DNA from: Stigonema ocellatum SAG 48.90 = DSM 106950
GTDB taxonomy: Bacteria; Cyanobacteriota; Cyanobacteriia; Cyanobacteriales; Nostocaceae
Length of the DNA: 64,000 nt
Reading direction: 5' to 3'
Assembly: GCA_016903675.1 (NCBI GenBank)
Contig: JADQBA010000029.1
Span: 1-64,000 of the forward strand
Positions 17,593 to 26,463 of the stretch are shown in pieces. A program made the translations under genes and the position numbers. A model generated the notes under the pieces. It did no database searches. It was not told the origin of the DNA and saw nothing but the letters and a program-made list of their open reading frames with translations. Within the stretch, counting starts at the first letter, position 1, and each line of letters starts with the position of its first letter.

Positions 17593-17805
17593 GAGAAAAA
17601 AGAACGGTAATTTTATATCTTGCACATCTAAGTATAAACCACAAATAAACAGTCATAAAATTGACAATAATTTCCAAACTCATTCAGTCCTCTTTTAGAG
17701 GACTTATGCTACTCGCGCCTGGGACTTCAAGTCCCAGGCGGATATGGGCTTCTGCGAAACCCAGTTTCTCTGTATTCGCAAATCATTTACGACTGCTATA
17801 GCAAT

Positions 17806-19884
17806 TCAAAATGATTTTAAAAACGTACTATCCGGTATACGATTTGGATTATCGCACAAAAAGCCTATAGGATAAAAATTTTCATCATTATAAGAAGCCT
17901 CCTTACGTAGTTCGTACATTTTTTCAATTAAATTCCGAAAATTATTCTTGAAAAACTCTAATTTTAAGTGATTATCGATATCAGAAAAATTGCTATTTTC
18001 GGGAATTGAACATCTTCTCCAAAAAGCTATACCTATTGCTCCGCGTATAATAGCTCTAAAAAATGCTGTCTCTGGTATACTATTGTAAGTTAGCTTGACA
18101 CCTATTTTTTTATCTTTGAAATTATCAGATATTTTCTGAAAATTACTATCGACAACTTTTTGATTAATTATTTCAATTTCTTTATTAAGAATGTCTTCAT
18201 CAGAATATTCTTTTAAACTATCCTTGAAACGGTCAAAGTTATTCTCAAGTTCAATACAAAATTTCTTCTTGAGGCGTTCGCTTGGACGCACTACTATATT
18301 ATACTCTCTGACAATTGGAGTCGTCAGTGAAATATCATCATAAATAAACCACTCTTTGTCTAAGTTTTTTCTTAAATATTGCATTGGCAAAAATAATTCT
18401 ATTGTTATCTTTTTTAACTCATTTTTTGAAAGTTGCTCGAATAATTCGTCATAATATTTGTTGATTTGATGGGGAATTTCGTTAAACGAATTGCATGGAA
18501 TTCCAGGTTGCTGCTTATGATCTGGTAAATTTAGAGATTTTTGCTGAATCTTAGTTAAATTTTCATCTTCTAAAATATATTCAGCACGTAAATTAAATTT
18601 ATTATTATCTTCCTCATTAACTATTATCAACAAATAAGTATGAATTTGTTGCAACCTAGATTCAACTTTAGGCTGAATGGATATTGGGATACTTAATTTT
18701 GATGAGACTTCTTCAACCCAAGATTTTATTTTTTTATATTGTTCACTATTGTCTACAAATTTACTAGCTAGATTTTTGGCAAATTCTAAAATACTTGGAA
18801 CTTCGCGTACATATGGATATTGTTGACATAAGATATTTATAATATTATCTATATTTTGACGAGAGTTGAGTTTGCTGTTATCTTGCATCGCATTCTCTGG
18901 TAGAGTATCTCTGTAAGAACTTGTCACTAAATTCCTATCTTCATTTTCGATTTCCTTGACAATTTCTACAAGCCGTTCTAATTCATGTTTTTTGATGGGA
19001 TATGAATAATCATAGTAAAAATCATTAAATAATTTATTATTCAATGATAATTCCGGTATTAATTTTTCTATGAAATAATCTATTTTCTCTGGATTTATTT
19101 TTTTAATTAACTTTAAAATTGCCTCTTCGTAACTTATTCTTTTTTTTAAAACAGGTACTGATTTTTGTAAACTATTTTCCGCAACAATAGCTCTTATCCC
19201 TTCATTAAAAGCTACTAAATATCTATCATTATCATTGTTATATCCTAACCCATCATAAAAACCCTTAGCAAACTCAATAGCCACTCCGTCTATTATCTCG
19301 TTATTCATGCCAATAGCATAATTAATGTGCTGAATAATTGCTCCCGTCGCTTTTTCTGAATGACAAGCGTTAAGCAAGACACATTTAATAACATCTTCAC
19401 GTCCCTCAAAAATTGTTTTTAGAGACTCTGGTGACACTTCTGAATCATTAGAATTTTCTAACTTTAAGCTACCATTTGTCAAACCATGACTGCAAAAATG
19501 AACAATCTGTGGTTTTTCTTCTGCTATCGATCGACGAATATCATCAGTAGAATATACAATCTTTGTGGTAACATTAAATAACTCTCTATTTTTGGCTTGT
19601 TTTATAGCTTTTTCTATTTCATAGAGTTCTTTATCTAAATCCAATGCCTTTGAAGGTATTTTCAAAATTAATATTTTTACATTTCCGTTTTCGTTTCCCT
19701 TTTGGGTATCCGTAGTTTTCTTTAAGTTATCTTTTGAGATAATATCTGAATAAGGAACGATGAATTCAAGCTTTACATTAATTTTATCGTTTAACAAGCT
19801 TTCTAAAGCAGCTTTTTCTTGATATGGATATGCATTCAATATAGCGTCGCGTAATGTTTCGCATTGATTATCTGTTAATGGCAT
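17806..19884 (-). CDS. CHAT protease with EAD1-like N-terminus and VMAP-C-like tail
   Basis: A 692-residue protein, the proposed executioner of a vWA-MoxR-VMAP ternary conflict system. Residues 1-45 (MPLTDNQCETLRDAILNAYP) look like an effector-associated death-type domain (EAD1). About 68-240 is a CHAT caspase-like protease with the dyad His133 (FCSHG) and Cys174 (LLNACHS), both present. A helical middle (250-440) follows. From about 450 the pattern ITIELFLPMQYL, YNIVVRPSERL, the FWRR motif and a terminal LCDNPNRIPD matches the VMAP-C layout. The gene is markedly AT-rich compared with its neighbours, a sign of transfer. It probably cleaves a host or partner protein when the MoxR-vWA pair senses invasion, as in related systems. 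Start is the ATG at 19884. Confidence 0.85.
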   Translation of the reverse strand: MPLTDNQCETLRDAILNAYPYQEKAALESLLNDKINVKLEFIVPYSDIISKDNLKKTTDTQKGNENGNVKILILKIPSKALDLDKELYEIEKAIKQAKNRELFNVTTKIVYSTDDIRRSIAEEKPQIVHFCSHGLTNGSLKLENSNDSEVSPESLKTIFEGREDVIKCVLLNACHSEKATGAIIQHINYAIGMNNEIIDGVAIEFAKGFYDGLGYNNDNDRYLVAFNEGIRAIVAENSLQKSVPVLKKRISYEEAILKLIKKINPEKIDYFIEKLIPELSLNNKLFNDFYYDYSYPIKKHELERLVEIVKEIENEDRNLVTSSYRDTLPENAMQDNSKLNSRQNIDNIINILCQQYPYVREVPSILEFAKNLASKFVDNSEQYKKIKSWVEEVSSKLSIPISIQPKVESRLQQIHTYLLIIVNEEDNNKFNLRAEYILEDENLTKIQQKSLNLPDHKQQPGIPCNSFNEIPHQINKYYDELFEQLSKNELKKITIELFLPMQYLRKNLDKEWFIYDDISLTTPIVREYNIVVRPSERLKKKFCIELENNFDRFKDSLKEYSDEDILNKEIEIINQKVVDSNFQKISDNFKDKKIGVKLTYNSIPETAFFRAIIRGAIGIAFWRRCSIPENSNFSDIDNHLKLEFFKNNFRNLIEKMYELRKEASYNDENFYPIGFLCDNPNRIPDSTFLKSF

Positions 19885-20719
19885 ATTGACAATTTAATTA
19901 GAATTTAAATAATTTTGTGTTTAGCGATCCACTGATGCTAAAAAAATAAATGTCAGGGTTTTTAGCTCTTAACTCTTACGAAGTTAGTATATTTTAATTT
20001 TACAAGGAAATTAAAATATAGCAGTCCTAAATGATTTATAAACACCTCTTCCACGTCCTCCTTGTCCCCCAAGTCCTCCTTGTCCCCTCTGTGTCGCAAG
20101 CGACATCTGGTTCTATTGGACTTTGGACAAATTGAGCGATCGCCCAGCGATTATGGTGTACTGGATGTTGGGGTCAATATTTTTGGTGATCCTTTGGAAA
20201 AAATCGCTGTCCAAGATATTATTGGTAGAGAGGTTGCATGTAACGTCTATATAGCAATCCTATTTGAATTCCAAACTGACTAGTACAGGGGGCGCGTAAA
20301 TAAGCCACGCACTTGAAATATCTAAAACCCTGATAGTCACGGTAATTACGAATTACGAATTACGAATTCCGCATAGCGGTACTAGTCCTCAGAAACCCGG
20401 TTTCTTTAAGAAACCGGGTTTCTCCATGGTATATGAGGTTGCCATTCCCTTTTGTAGTACAATTATACTGGAAACCATTGTAAAAGAGGCAGGAGAAAAT
20501 TTCTCCCTCTTCTTCCCCCCCTCCCCCCCTTAAGCTGTTTGTGAAAATTGCTTGACTTTTATGCTAAAAAAGACTCAATAGTTCGAGTAACAATATGCAA
20601 TTTCTTAAGGAAGTATTAAGAATAGCAGAAAGTTAAACAGACACAAGTATTTCTCACTCTCTACTGGGTTTTGAACCCCAGGCTATCCCCACTCTCTATT
20701 TTTCAGTCAGGAGAATTTA
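19885..20719. other. Intergenic region with repeat fragments
   Basis: Contains pieces of the TATAGCAATCC element (about 20250-20270), a GGGGCGCGTAAATAAGC word also found inverted near 41.2 kb, and a perfect palindrome GAAACCCGGTTTCTT/AAGAAACCGGGTTTC (about 20392-20425). A 73-codon open frame at 20062-20283 was judged spurious. The last 100 bp serve as the ssb leader. Confidence 0.6.
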
Positions 20720-21241
20720 ATGAATAGCTGCATTTTGATGGCGGAAATTATTCAAGAACCCCAACTGCGTCATACACCAGACGGGATGGAACTCGCGGAA
20801 ATGATGGTGCAGTTTCCAGGAACGCGACAAGATGACCCTCCAAGTATGTTAAGAGTAATAGGCTGGGGCAATGTTGCCAAAGAAATTTATCAAAACCACC
20901 ACCAGGGCGATAGTGTCCTTCTCGAAGGACGCTTAAATATGAATACCATTGATCGCCCAGAAGGTTTCAAAGAAAAACGCGCTGAATTGACAGTGCAACG
21001 CATTCACCTTTTAGGAGGAATCACTACTAACTCATCCCCATCCATACCTGTGGCGTCTTCCCAGAAAGCCGTTCCCAGTTATGAGTCGCAATTTCCCACA
21101 GCAACCCCAGGAACAAGTAGCTTTGGCGTGTTTCCCCAAAATAACCCAGAAGAACCCATACCCCAACGCACAAACTTTCAGCAAGCGCCCTCTCCGGTAG
21201 CAAAAAACCAAGACCCGGATGTGGACGACATTCCGTTTTGA
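20720..21241 (+). CDS. ssb: Single-stranded DNA-binding protein
   Basis: A 173-residue SSB. The OB-fold spans about 1-105 (LRVIGWGNVAKEIYQNHHQGDSVLLEGRL is characteristic). A Ser/Pro/Gln-rich linker follows, then the acidic tip DVDDIPF, which recruits replication and repair enzymes. The N-terminus (MNSCILMAEIIQEPQLRHTPDG) is the form seen in one cyanobacterial SSB class. AGGAGAATTT precedes the ATG. It stands alone between repeat-rich gaps. Confidence 0.92.
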   Translation: MNSCILMAEIIQEPQLRHTPDGMELAEMMVQFPGTRQDDPPSMLRVIGWGNVAKEIYQNHHQGDSVLLEGRLNMNTIDRPEGFKEKRAELTVQRIHLLGGITTNSSPSIPVASSQKAVPSYESQFPTATPGTSSFGVFPQNNPEEPIPQRTNFQQAPSPVAKNQDPDVDDIPF

Positions 21242-21400
21242 TTAGTCATTAGTCATTAGTCATTGGTCATTGGTTAGTGGTAAAAAATACACAAAACACA
21301 AATGACTATTGACAAAATTACAAAAATCACATAGAAAGTGCTGTTAAAATTGAAAGAATTTTAATTTACAATCTTAATTTACAATCCTTACCGAACTCCT

Positions 21401-23305
21401 ATGAGAGAAACTGTCCTAGATGTTCGCAATCTGCAAGTTGAATTTTCTGACGTAGACGCAAAGCGGCTTGTAGCCAAACATCGCAATATCATCAAAGCTG
21501 TGGATGGTATTTCCTTTGGGCTACGTGGAGGAGAGACTCTGGGAATAGTAGGAGAGTCGGGTTCGGGAAAATCAGTCACATCTCTAGCAGTGATGGGTTT
21601 GGTACAGACACCAGGTAGGATAAGTGGCGGCGAAATCTGGTTTTGCCCTCAAAAGAATGGTACACCCATCAATTTAGTAGAACTGTCATCTGAGCAAATG
21701 CAGCTTCACCGAGGCGGCGACATCGCCATGATATTTCAAGAACCGATGAGTTCTCTCAATCCGGTTTTTACCATTGGGTTTCAGTTAACAGAAGCAATTC
21801 AGCGACATCAGAATGTTTCAAAAGCTGAAGCCCGACGAGTTGCGATCGCAGGTCTCCAAGAAGTAAAACTCCTCCCCAGCGATGAAGTCCTCCAACAAGA
21901 GTATATCAAAACCGGGCAAGAAAGCTCTTTTGGTTCGGAGACTCTCGACGAGCAAAAGCTGGCACAGTTGGTAAACCAACACAAAGAAGCAATGCTAGAA
22001 CGCTACCCGCATCAACTTTCAGGAGGTCAGTTGCAGCGGGTGATGATTGCTATGGCAATTTCTTGCAACCCATTGTTATTAATTGCTGACGAACCAACCA
22101 CAGCATTAGATGTGACGGTGCAAGCAACAATTCTGGAATTGTTGCGAGAATTACAGACGCGCCGTGATATGGCAATGATTTTTATTACCCACGACTTGGG
22201 ACTAATATCGGAAATTGCTGACTCTGTAGCGGTAATGTACAGAGGCAAAATAGTAGAATGCGGTCTAGTTGAGCAAATTTTTACTAACCCCCAGCATCCA
22301 TATACTAAAGGCTTGATAGCTTGTCGCCCCAATCTCAACCGCCGTCCCCAAAAACTGCTAACAGTTTCTGACTACATGAACGTGGAGGAAAAACCAACCG
22401 GAGAGTTGGTGATTCAGCCAAAACAACCAGAAGAACCGTTGGAGGTCACTGCTGAAGAAATTACTCAAAGATTGGCAACCCTAGAACAGCAGCAGCCTTT
22501 GTTACAAGTCCACAACCTCAAAGTTGGTTTCCCTGTACGGGGGGTGTTTGGTGAAACAAAACGCTACACCATGGCAGTTAATGATGTTTCCTTTGATGTG
22601 AAAAAGGGGGAAACCCTCGGACTGGTAGGAGAATCTGGTTGTGGCAAAACCACCCTTGGCAGAACTTTACTACGACTCATGGAACCAATGGGTGGTAAAA
22701 TCTTTTTTGAAGGGCAAGATATCACTACCATCAAAGGAGAACCGTTGCAGCAATTGCGACGGGAAATGCAAATCATCTTCCAAAACCCTTTTAGCTCCCT
22801 GGATCCACGCATCAAGATTGGGGACGCTATCATGGAGCCTTTGATCATTCATTCTATCGGTAAAACAAAGCAACAACGGCGAGAACGGGTAGCTTATCTC
22901 TTAGAAAGAGTGGGGTTAAATGTAGACGCCATCAACCGCTATCCTCATCAGTTTTCCGGTGGTCAACGTCAGCGGATTTGCATCGCCCGTTCTTTAGCAT
23001 TAAATCCCAAGTTCATCATCTGCGATGAATCAGTTTCAGCTTTGGATGTGTCGGTACAGGCGCAGGTGCTGAATCTGTTGAAAGAATTACAACAGGAATT
23101 TGGTTTAACCTATATTTTCATTTCCCACGACTTGAGTGTGGTGAAGTTTATGAGCGATCGCATCCTAGTGATGAATCGTGGTCAAATTGTCGAACACGGT
23201 ACGGCGGAAAGTATTTACCTCGCACCCAAGGAGGAATACACCCGGAAGTTAATAGAGTCTATTCCTACTGGTAGTCTTGAACGGAGACGAAAAATTAATA
23301 ATTGA
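21401..23305 (+). CDS. Duplicated peptide-type ABC transporter ATPase (DppD-DppF fusion)
   Basis: A 634-residue protein with two complete ABC modules of the dipeptide/oligopeptide/nickel family. Module 1 (about 5-310) has GESGSGKS, LSGGQLQRVMIAMAIS and LLLIADEPTTALDVTVQ. Module 2 (about 370-625) has GESGCGKT, FSGGQRQRICIARS and FIICDESVSALDVS. The motifs in both halves are intact, except that module 2 has Ser in place of the usual Pro after the Walker B Glu (DES). Each half ends with the TKGL/TRKL oligopeptide-type tail. It would energise a peptide or oligosaccharide importer whose membrane subunits lie elsewhere. The start ATG at 21401 follows an AT-rich leader with weak Shine-Dalgarno. Confidence 0.93.
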   Translation: MRETVLDVRNLQVEFSDVDAKRLVAKHRNIIKAVDGISFGLRGGETLGIVGESGSGKSVTSLAVMGLVQTPGRISGGEIWFCPQKNGTPINLVELSSEQMQLHRGGDIAMIFQEPMSSLNPVFTIGFQLTEAIQRHQNVSKAEARRVAIAGLQEVKLLPSDEVLQQEYIKTGQESSFGSETLDEQKLAQLVNQHKEAMLERYPHQLSGGQLQRVMIAMAISCNPLLLIADEPTTALDVTVQATILELLRELQTRRDMAMIFITHDLGLISEIADSVAVMYRGKIVECGLVEQIFTNPQHPYTKGLIACRPNLNRRPQKLLTVSDYMNVEEKPTGELVIQPKQPEEPLEVTAEEITQRLATLEQQQPLLQVHNLKVGFPVRGVFGETKRYTMAVNDVSFDVKKGETLGLVGESGCGKTTLGRTLLRLMEPMGGKIFFEGQDITTIKGEPLQQLRREMQIIFQNPFSSLDPRIKIGDAIMEPLIIHSIGKTKQQRRERVAYLLERVGLNVDAINRYPHQFSGGQRQRICIARSLALNPKFIICDESVSALDVSVQAQVLNLLKELQQEFGLTYIFISHDLSVVKFMSDRILVMNRGQIVEHGTAESIYLAPKEEYTRKLIESIPTGSLERRRKINN

Positions 23306-24049
23306 AACCGCAGATGCACGCAGATGCACGCAGATAAATAATTGACTAGCTTGACGAAACCTGGTTTTGGTGCGTTCGCAAATCGTTTAGGACTGCTAGC
23401 AATACTTTTCCGTTAACGATAGTTGAGGTGCTAGAAACCCGGTTTCGCAGGAGTTACCGGGTTTCTTATTTTCGCTCTTTCCGAGAAGTATTACTCCCTT
23501 CCCGCCACAAAATTATCTAATTTCTTCTCCTACTTCTTCGTGTACTTCGCGTCTTCGCGGTTCGTTAAAATAGGTAATCTTAGACCGGTTCGGGAGTAGG
23601 ACTGCTAGAGAATTTATAGCACAATAAGGTTCAGTTAAGGAGAATCGTAGTTGGGTTTCGCAAAGCCTCAACCCAACCTACGCAGAACAAGAGTTTTTGG
23701 CGCTAACACCAAGCGTATTGATTTATAGCAGGTTTCATCCTGGTGAAGTAGAGATTCATCTGCGTTTATCTGCGTTTATCTGCGGTTCCTAAAAATCTTG
23801 ATTCAGTAAAATCACGTAAGTAATTTCACAGATGCGATTTAAGAATATTCGAGAGAAAATGAAAATACAAAAAAGCAGAGACTGATAAAATAACGAGTGT
23901 GAAAAAAACTTTCAGATTTTATATTTGAGATCAATGAAGTCAATCAATATCATAATTGCTATGTGTAATAGGCTTGTATTACATATATTATCAGAAAATT
24001 CCCTAATTTTGACTAACTGAATCCTCTAACAAAACGCCGTCAGGCAATC
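23306..24049. other. Repeat-rich intergenic region
   Basis: Carries tandem ATGCACGCAG words at about 23312-23330, a CCCGGTTTC...ACCGGGTTTCT inverted repeat (about 23438-23466), a TTCGCGTCTTCGCGGTT word, and a MITE at 23622-23720. GCGTTTATCT words repeat at 23762-23780. Nothing coding was recognised. Confidence 0.65.
23612..23730. mobile_element. MITE, CAATAAGGTT...AAGCGTATTG
   Basis: The element is 23622-23720 (99 bp) with an imperfect inverted repeat (CAATAAGGTTCAGTTAAGG against CTAACACCAAGCGTATTG). It is flanked by the exact 10-bp duplication ATTTATAGCA at 23612-23621 and 23721-23730. The interior resembles that of the copy at 5893. Confidence 0.87.
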
Positions 24050-25399
24050 ATGATTTTAAATGAAAAACAGCGCAAGAGTTCGGTCCAAGAAAAAATCTCT
24101 GCCCATCTACCTCAACAACTAAAGGTAATTGAGCGGTTAACTCACCTTTTGAATCAGCCCCTCACGAATTTATCGGGCTTATTGCAACTAATGGCATGGG
24201 AAGTTTGTGATGCAATTGATAGTGTCCAGTTTTGCATAATTTTGCTGTGGAACTCCCAAGCCAAACAGTTAGAAGTAACCGCTACATCTGGAATAGATCC
24301 AGAAAAATTGCCCCACAGCAAGCTGACTGATACCCAGATAGGTTTACTCGGTCAAGTATTTGTCACAGGTTCTTCCCGATTGTTTTATAGGAAAACAAAA
24401 GCCGACCTCCCTTCTTCACTGTATGCTTACGTGATAGAGTCATCAGATTCGGGAAAGTTAGGAGTGCTGGGAGTTGGTAATTGGGACTCTCCCCATGCCT
24501 TTAATGTTATCCAACAGAACCTTTTGAATGTGGTGGGTGAGGTGACAGCGATCGCCATCAATAATGCCAGAACAATTCAAGCTTTAGCAGAAACAGAACA
24601 ACAGTTAGCTAGACAAAATGAAATTCTGAAAGCAAAAAACTGCGAACTTGACAAAACCAGACAGCAAAATCAGGTACAGAACCTACAACTTTTAGAAGCG
24701 GCGCAGCTAAAATCGCAGTTTTTGGCTACCACATCCCACGAACTTCGCACACCCTTAAACGTTATTTTGGGCTTGTCACAAGTGCTGTTGCGCCAACGCA
24801 CTTCAACCTTGTGTGAACAGCAAGTGGAAATGGTGCAACGAATTCTCAATAATGGGAATCATCTTCTGGCAACAATTAACGATTTACTTGACTTTGCCAA
24901 ACTCGAAACTGGTTGCCTATCGTTCCATGTAGAAGAATTTAATTTAACTACTTTGGTATTGAAAACTATAGCTGAACACTTCTCGCTTGCAGAACAAAAA
25001 CGCTTAAATTTGAGTTTCCACGTCAATCTTGATAATCCCTTAATTGTCAACGACAGTGTTAGTCTCAAACAGGTTTTGGTGAAGCTTTTGTTAAACGCTA
25101 TTAAGTTTACAGAAACTGGCTGCATAGAAGTCAAGGTATGGGAACTCTGTAGCGATAGAATTGCGATCGCAATCATTGATACTGGTATCGGCATCGCTGA
25201 GTCTCACGTAGATCGGATTTTTGATCAATTCTGGCAAGTAGATCAGACCACTACGCGCAATTATGGCGGTACTGGTTTAGGGCTAGCCATTACCAAATCA
25301 TTAGTGGAAATCATGCAAGGTATCATCAGCGTGAAGAGCAAACTTGGTCAAGGTTCCACCTTCCAAATCGAATTACCCAGAACTGTTAGAAATTGTTAG
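24050..25399 (+). CDS. GAF-type hybrid sensor histidine kinase
   Basis: A 449-residue soluble histidine kinase. Residues about 25-180 form a GAF-like sensor, without the Cys-His bilin motif. A coiled stretch (about 180-225) leads to the H-box TSHELRTPLNVI (about 229-240). The HATPase has its N-box LLLNAIKFTETG, G1 IIDTGIGI, F-box and G2 GGTGLGLAIT. No membrane helix is present. No response-regulator gene is adjacent on this side, but CheB and CheR-like genes follow, suggesting a shared signalling locus. The PAS kinase at 28479 has a closely similar catalytic core, so the two are paralogues. Confidence 0.9.
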   Translation: MILNEKQRKSSVQEKISAHLPQQLKVIERLTHLLNQPLTNLSGLLQLMAWEVCDAIDSVQFCIILLWNSQAKQLEVTATSGIDPEKLPHSKLTDTQIGLLGQVFVTGSSRLFYRKTKADLPSSLYAYVIESSDSGKLGVLGVGNWDSPHAFNVIQQNLLNVVGEVTAIAINNARTIQALAETEQQLARQNEILKAKNCELDKTRQQNQVQNLQLLEAAQLKSQFLATTSHELRTPLNVILGLSQVLLRQRTSTLCEQQVEMVQRILNNGNHLLATINDLLDFAKLETGCLSFHVEEFNLTTLVLKTIAEHFSLAEQKRLNLSFHVNLDNPLIVNDSVSLKQVLVKLLLNAIKFTETGCIEVKVWELCSDRIAIAIIDTGIGIAESHVDRIFDQFWQVDQTTTRNYGGTGLGLAITKSLVEIMQGIISVKSKLGQGSTFQIELPRTVRNC

Positions 25400-25585
25400 T
25401 GGTTGGTGGTTGATGGTTAGTGGGCAGTGCCCACCATATCCAGGTTTTGGTGGGCTACTAACTAACAACCAACAACCAACAACTAAATCTACTTCACGCT
25501 AGGTGAGCAAGTCTTCCTATTTTGTTAAAGTGCCGTTAGCAGTCTCATTAGCCTTCACAGGTGCTGCTATTCGGAGGGAAGACAA

Positions 25586-26221
25586 ATGCCTGGACACGAT
25601 ATCATAGTTGTAGGAGCATCGGCTGGTGGCGTCGAAGCTCTTACTTACCTTGTTAAAAATTTGCCGTCTGACCTGAATGCTACTATATTTATAGTTCTTC
25701 ACGTTCCATCCCACGGCACAAGTGTTTTGCCGCGTATCTTGGATAGGGCGAAAACCTTACCATCATCCCATGGGCGGAATGGTGAAGCAATTATGAAGGG
25801 GCGGATATATGTTGCGCCACCAGACTATCACTTATTAGTTAAGTTTGGATACATTAGTCTGGTGAAGGTTCCGAGAGAAAACGGTCATCGCCCAGCTATT
25901 GATCCCCTCTTTCGTAGCGCCGCCATAGCTTACGGGCAAAGAGTAGTGGCGGTCGTATTAACAGGTGTACTGGATGACGGCACGGCTGGACTGAAGGCAG
26001 TGAAAATACGGGGTGGGGTGGCAGTTGTTCAGTCCCCAGAGGATGCCATGTATTCAGGAATGCCACGCAGTGCTATTGAGAATGTAGACAACATTGACCA
26101 TATCCTACACTTGAAGGATATTCCATCTGTTCTGGTAAATTTAGCTAACAAGCCGATAGACGAAAAACAAAACCCTGTCTCGCGTGAGATGGAAATTGAA
26201 TCTCAATTGATGGAGGCGTAA
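25586..26221 (+). CDS. Stand-alone CheB methylesterase domain
   Basis: A 211-residue CheB catalytic domain without the usual receiver domain. The triad is visible: Ser in GASAGGV, His in FIVLHVPSHG and Asp in VLTGVLDDGTAG. It would hydrolyse glutamate methyl esters or deamidate glutamine on receptor proteins. Lacking a receiver domain, it is not controlled by phosphorylation in the ordinary way. The next gene encodes a CheR methyltransferase, the opposing enzyme. No chemoreceptor gene lies nearby, so the target may be a cytoplasmic partner. A GGAGGGAAGAC site precedes the ATG. Confidence 0.92.
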   Translation: MPGHDIIVVGASAGGVEALTYLVKNLPSDLNATIFIVLHVPSHGTSVLPRILDRAKTLPSSHGRNGEAIMKGRIYVAPPDYHLLVKFGYISLVKVPRENGHRPAIDPLFRSAAIAYGQRVVAVVLTGVLDDGTAGLKAVKIRGGVAVVQSPEDAMYSGMPRSAIENVDNIDHILHLKDIPSVLVNLANKPIDEKQNPVSREMEIESQLMEA

Positions 26222-26333
26222 CCGCTCAATAATCTGGGGTAAATCGTTGATTGACAAGCCTCAAATGACGCAAAATCGTTCTTGTTCTGCTAGTGCGCCC
26301 CGATTTATTGAGTGGTTACAAAATAACATCTAT

Positions 26334-26372
26334 CGTTCGTAGTTGCTAAGAGCGCTCTTAGCAACTACGAAC
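26334..26372. repeat. Perfect palindrome TTCGTAGTTGCTAAGAGC
   Basis: An 18-base arm is directly followed by its reverse complement, between the CheB and CheR genes. It is a compact relative of the GTTCGTAGTAG repeat family and would form a strong hairpin in the transcript. Confidence 0.85.
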
Positions 26373-26463
26373 CAAAACGCTACGAATTTATGAAACGCTC
26401 GTAAGCTACTAATGTGCATATTTGTTGCACTTTTTATTTTTATTTACGCCTACTGAGTTAACT

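Noticed and set aside
20062..20283. 73-codon open frame before ssb
   Set aside because: Resembles no protein family, starts inside a repeat element and ends in the TAGCAATCC repeat; no ribosome-binding site.
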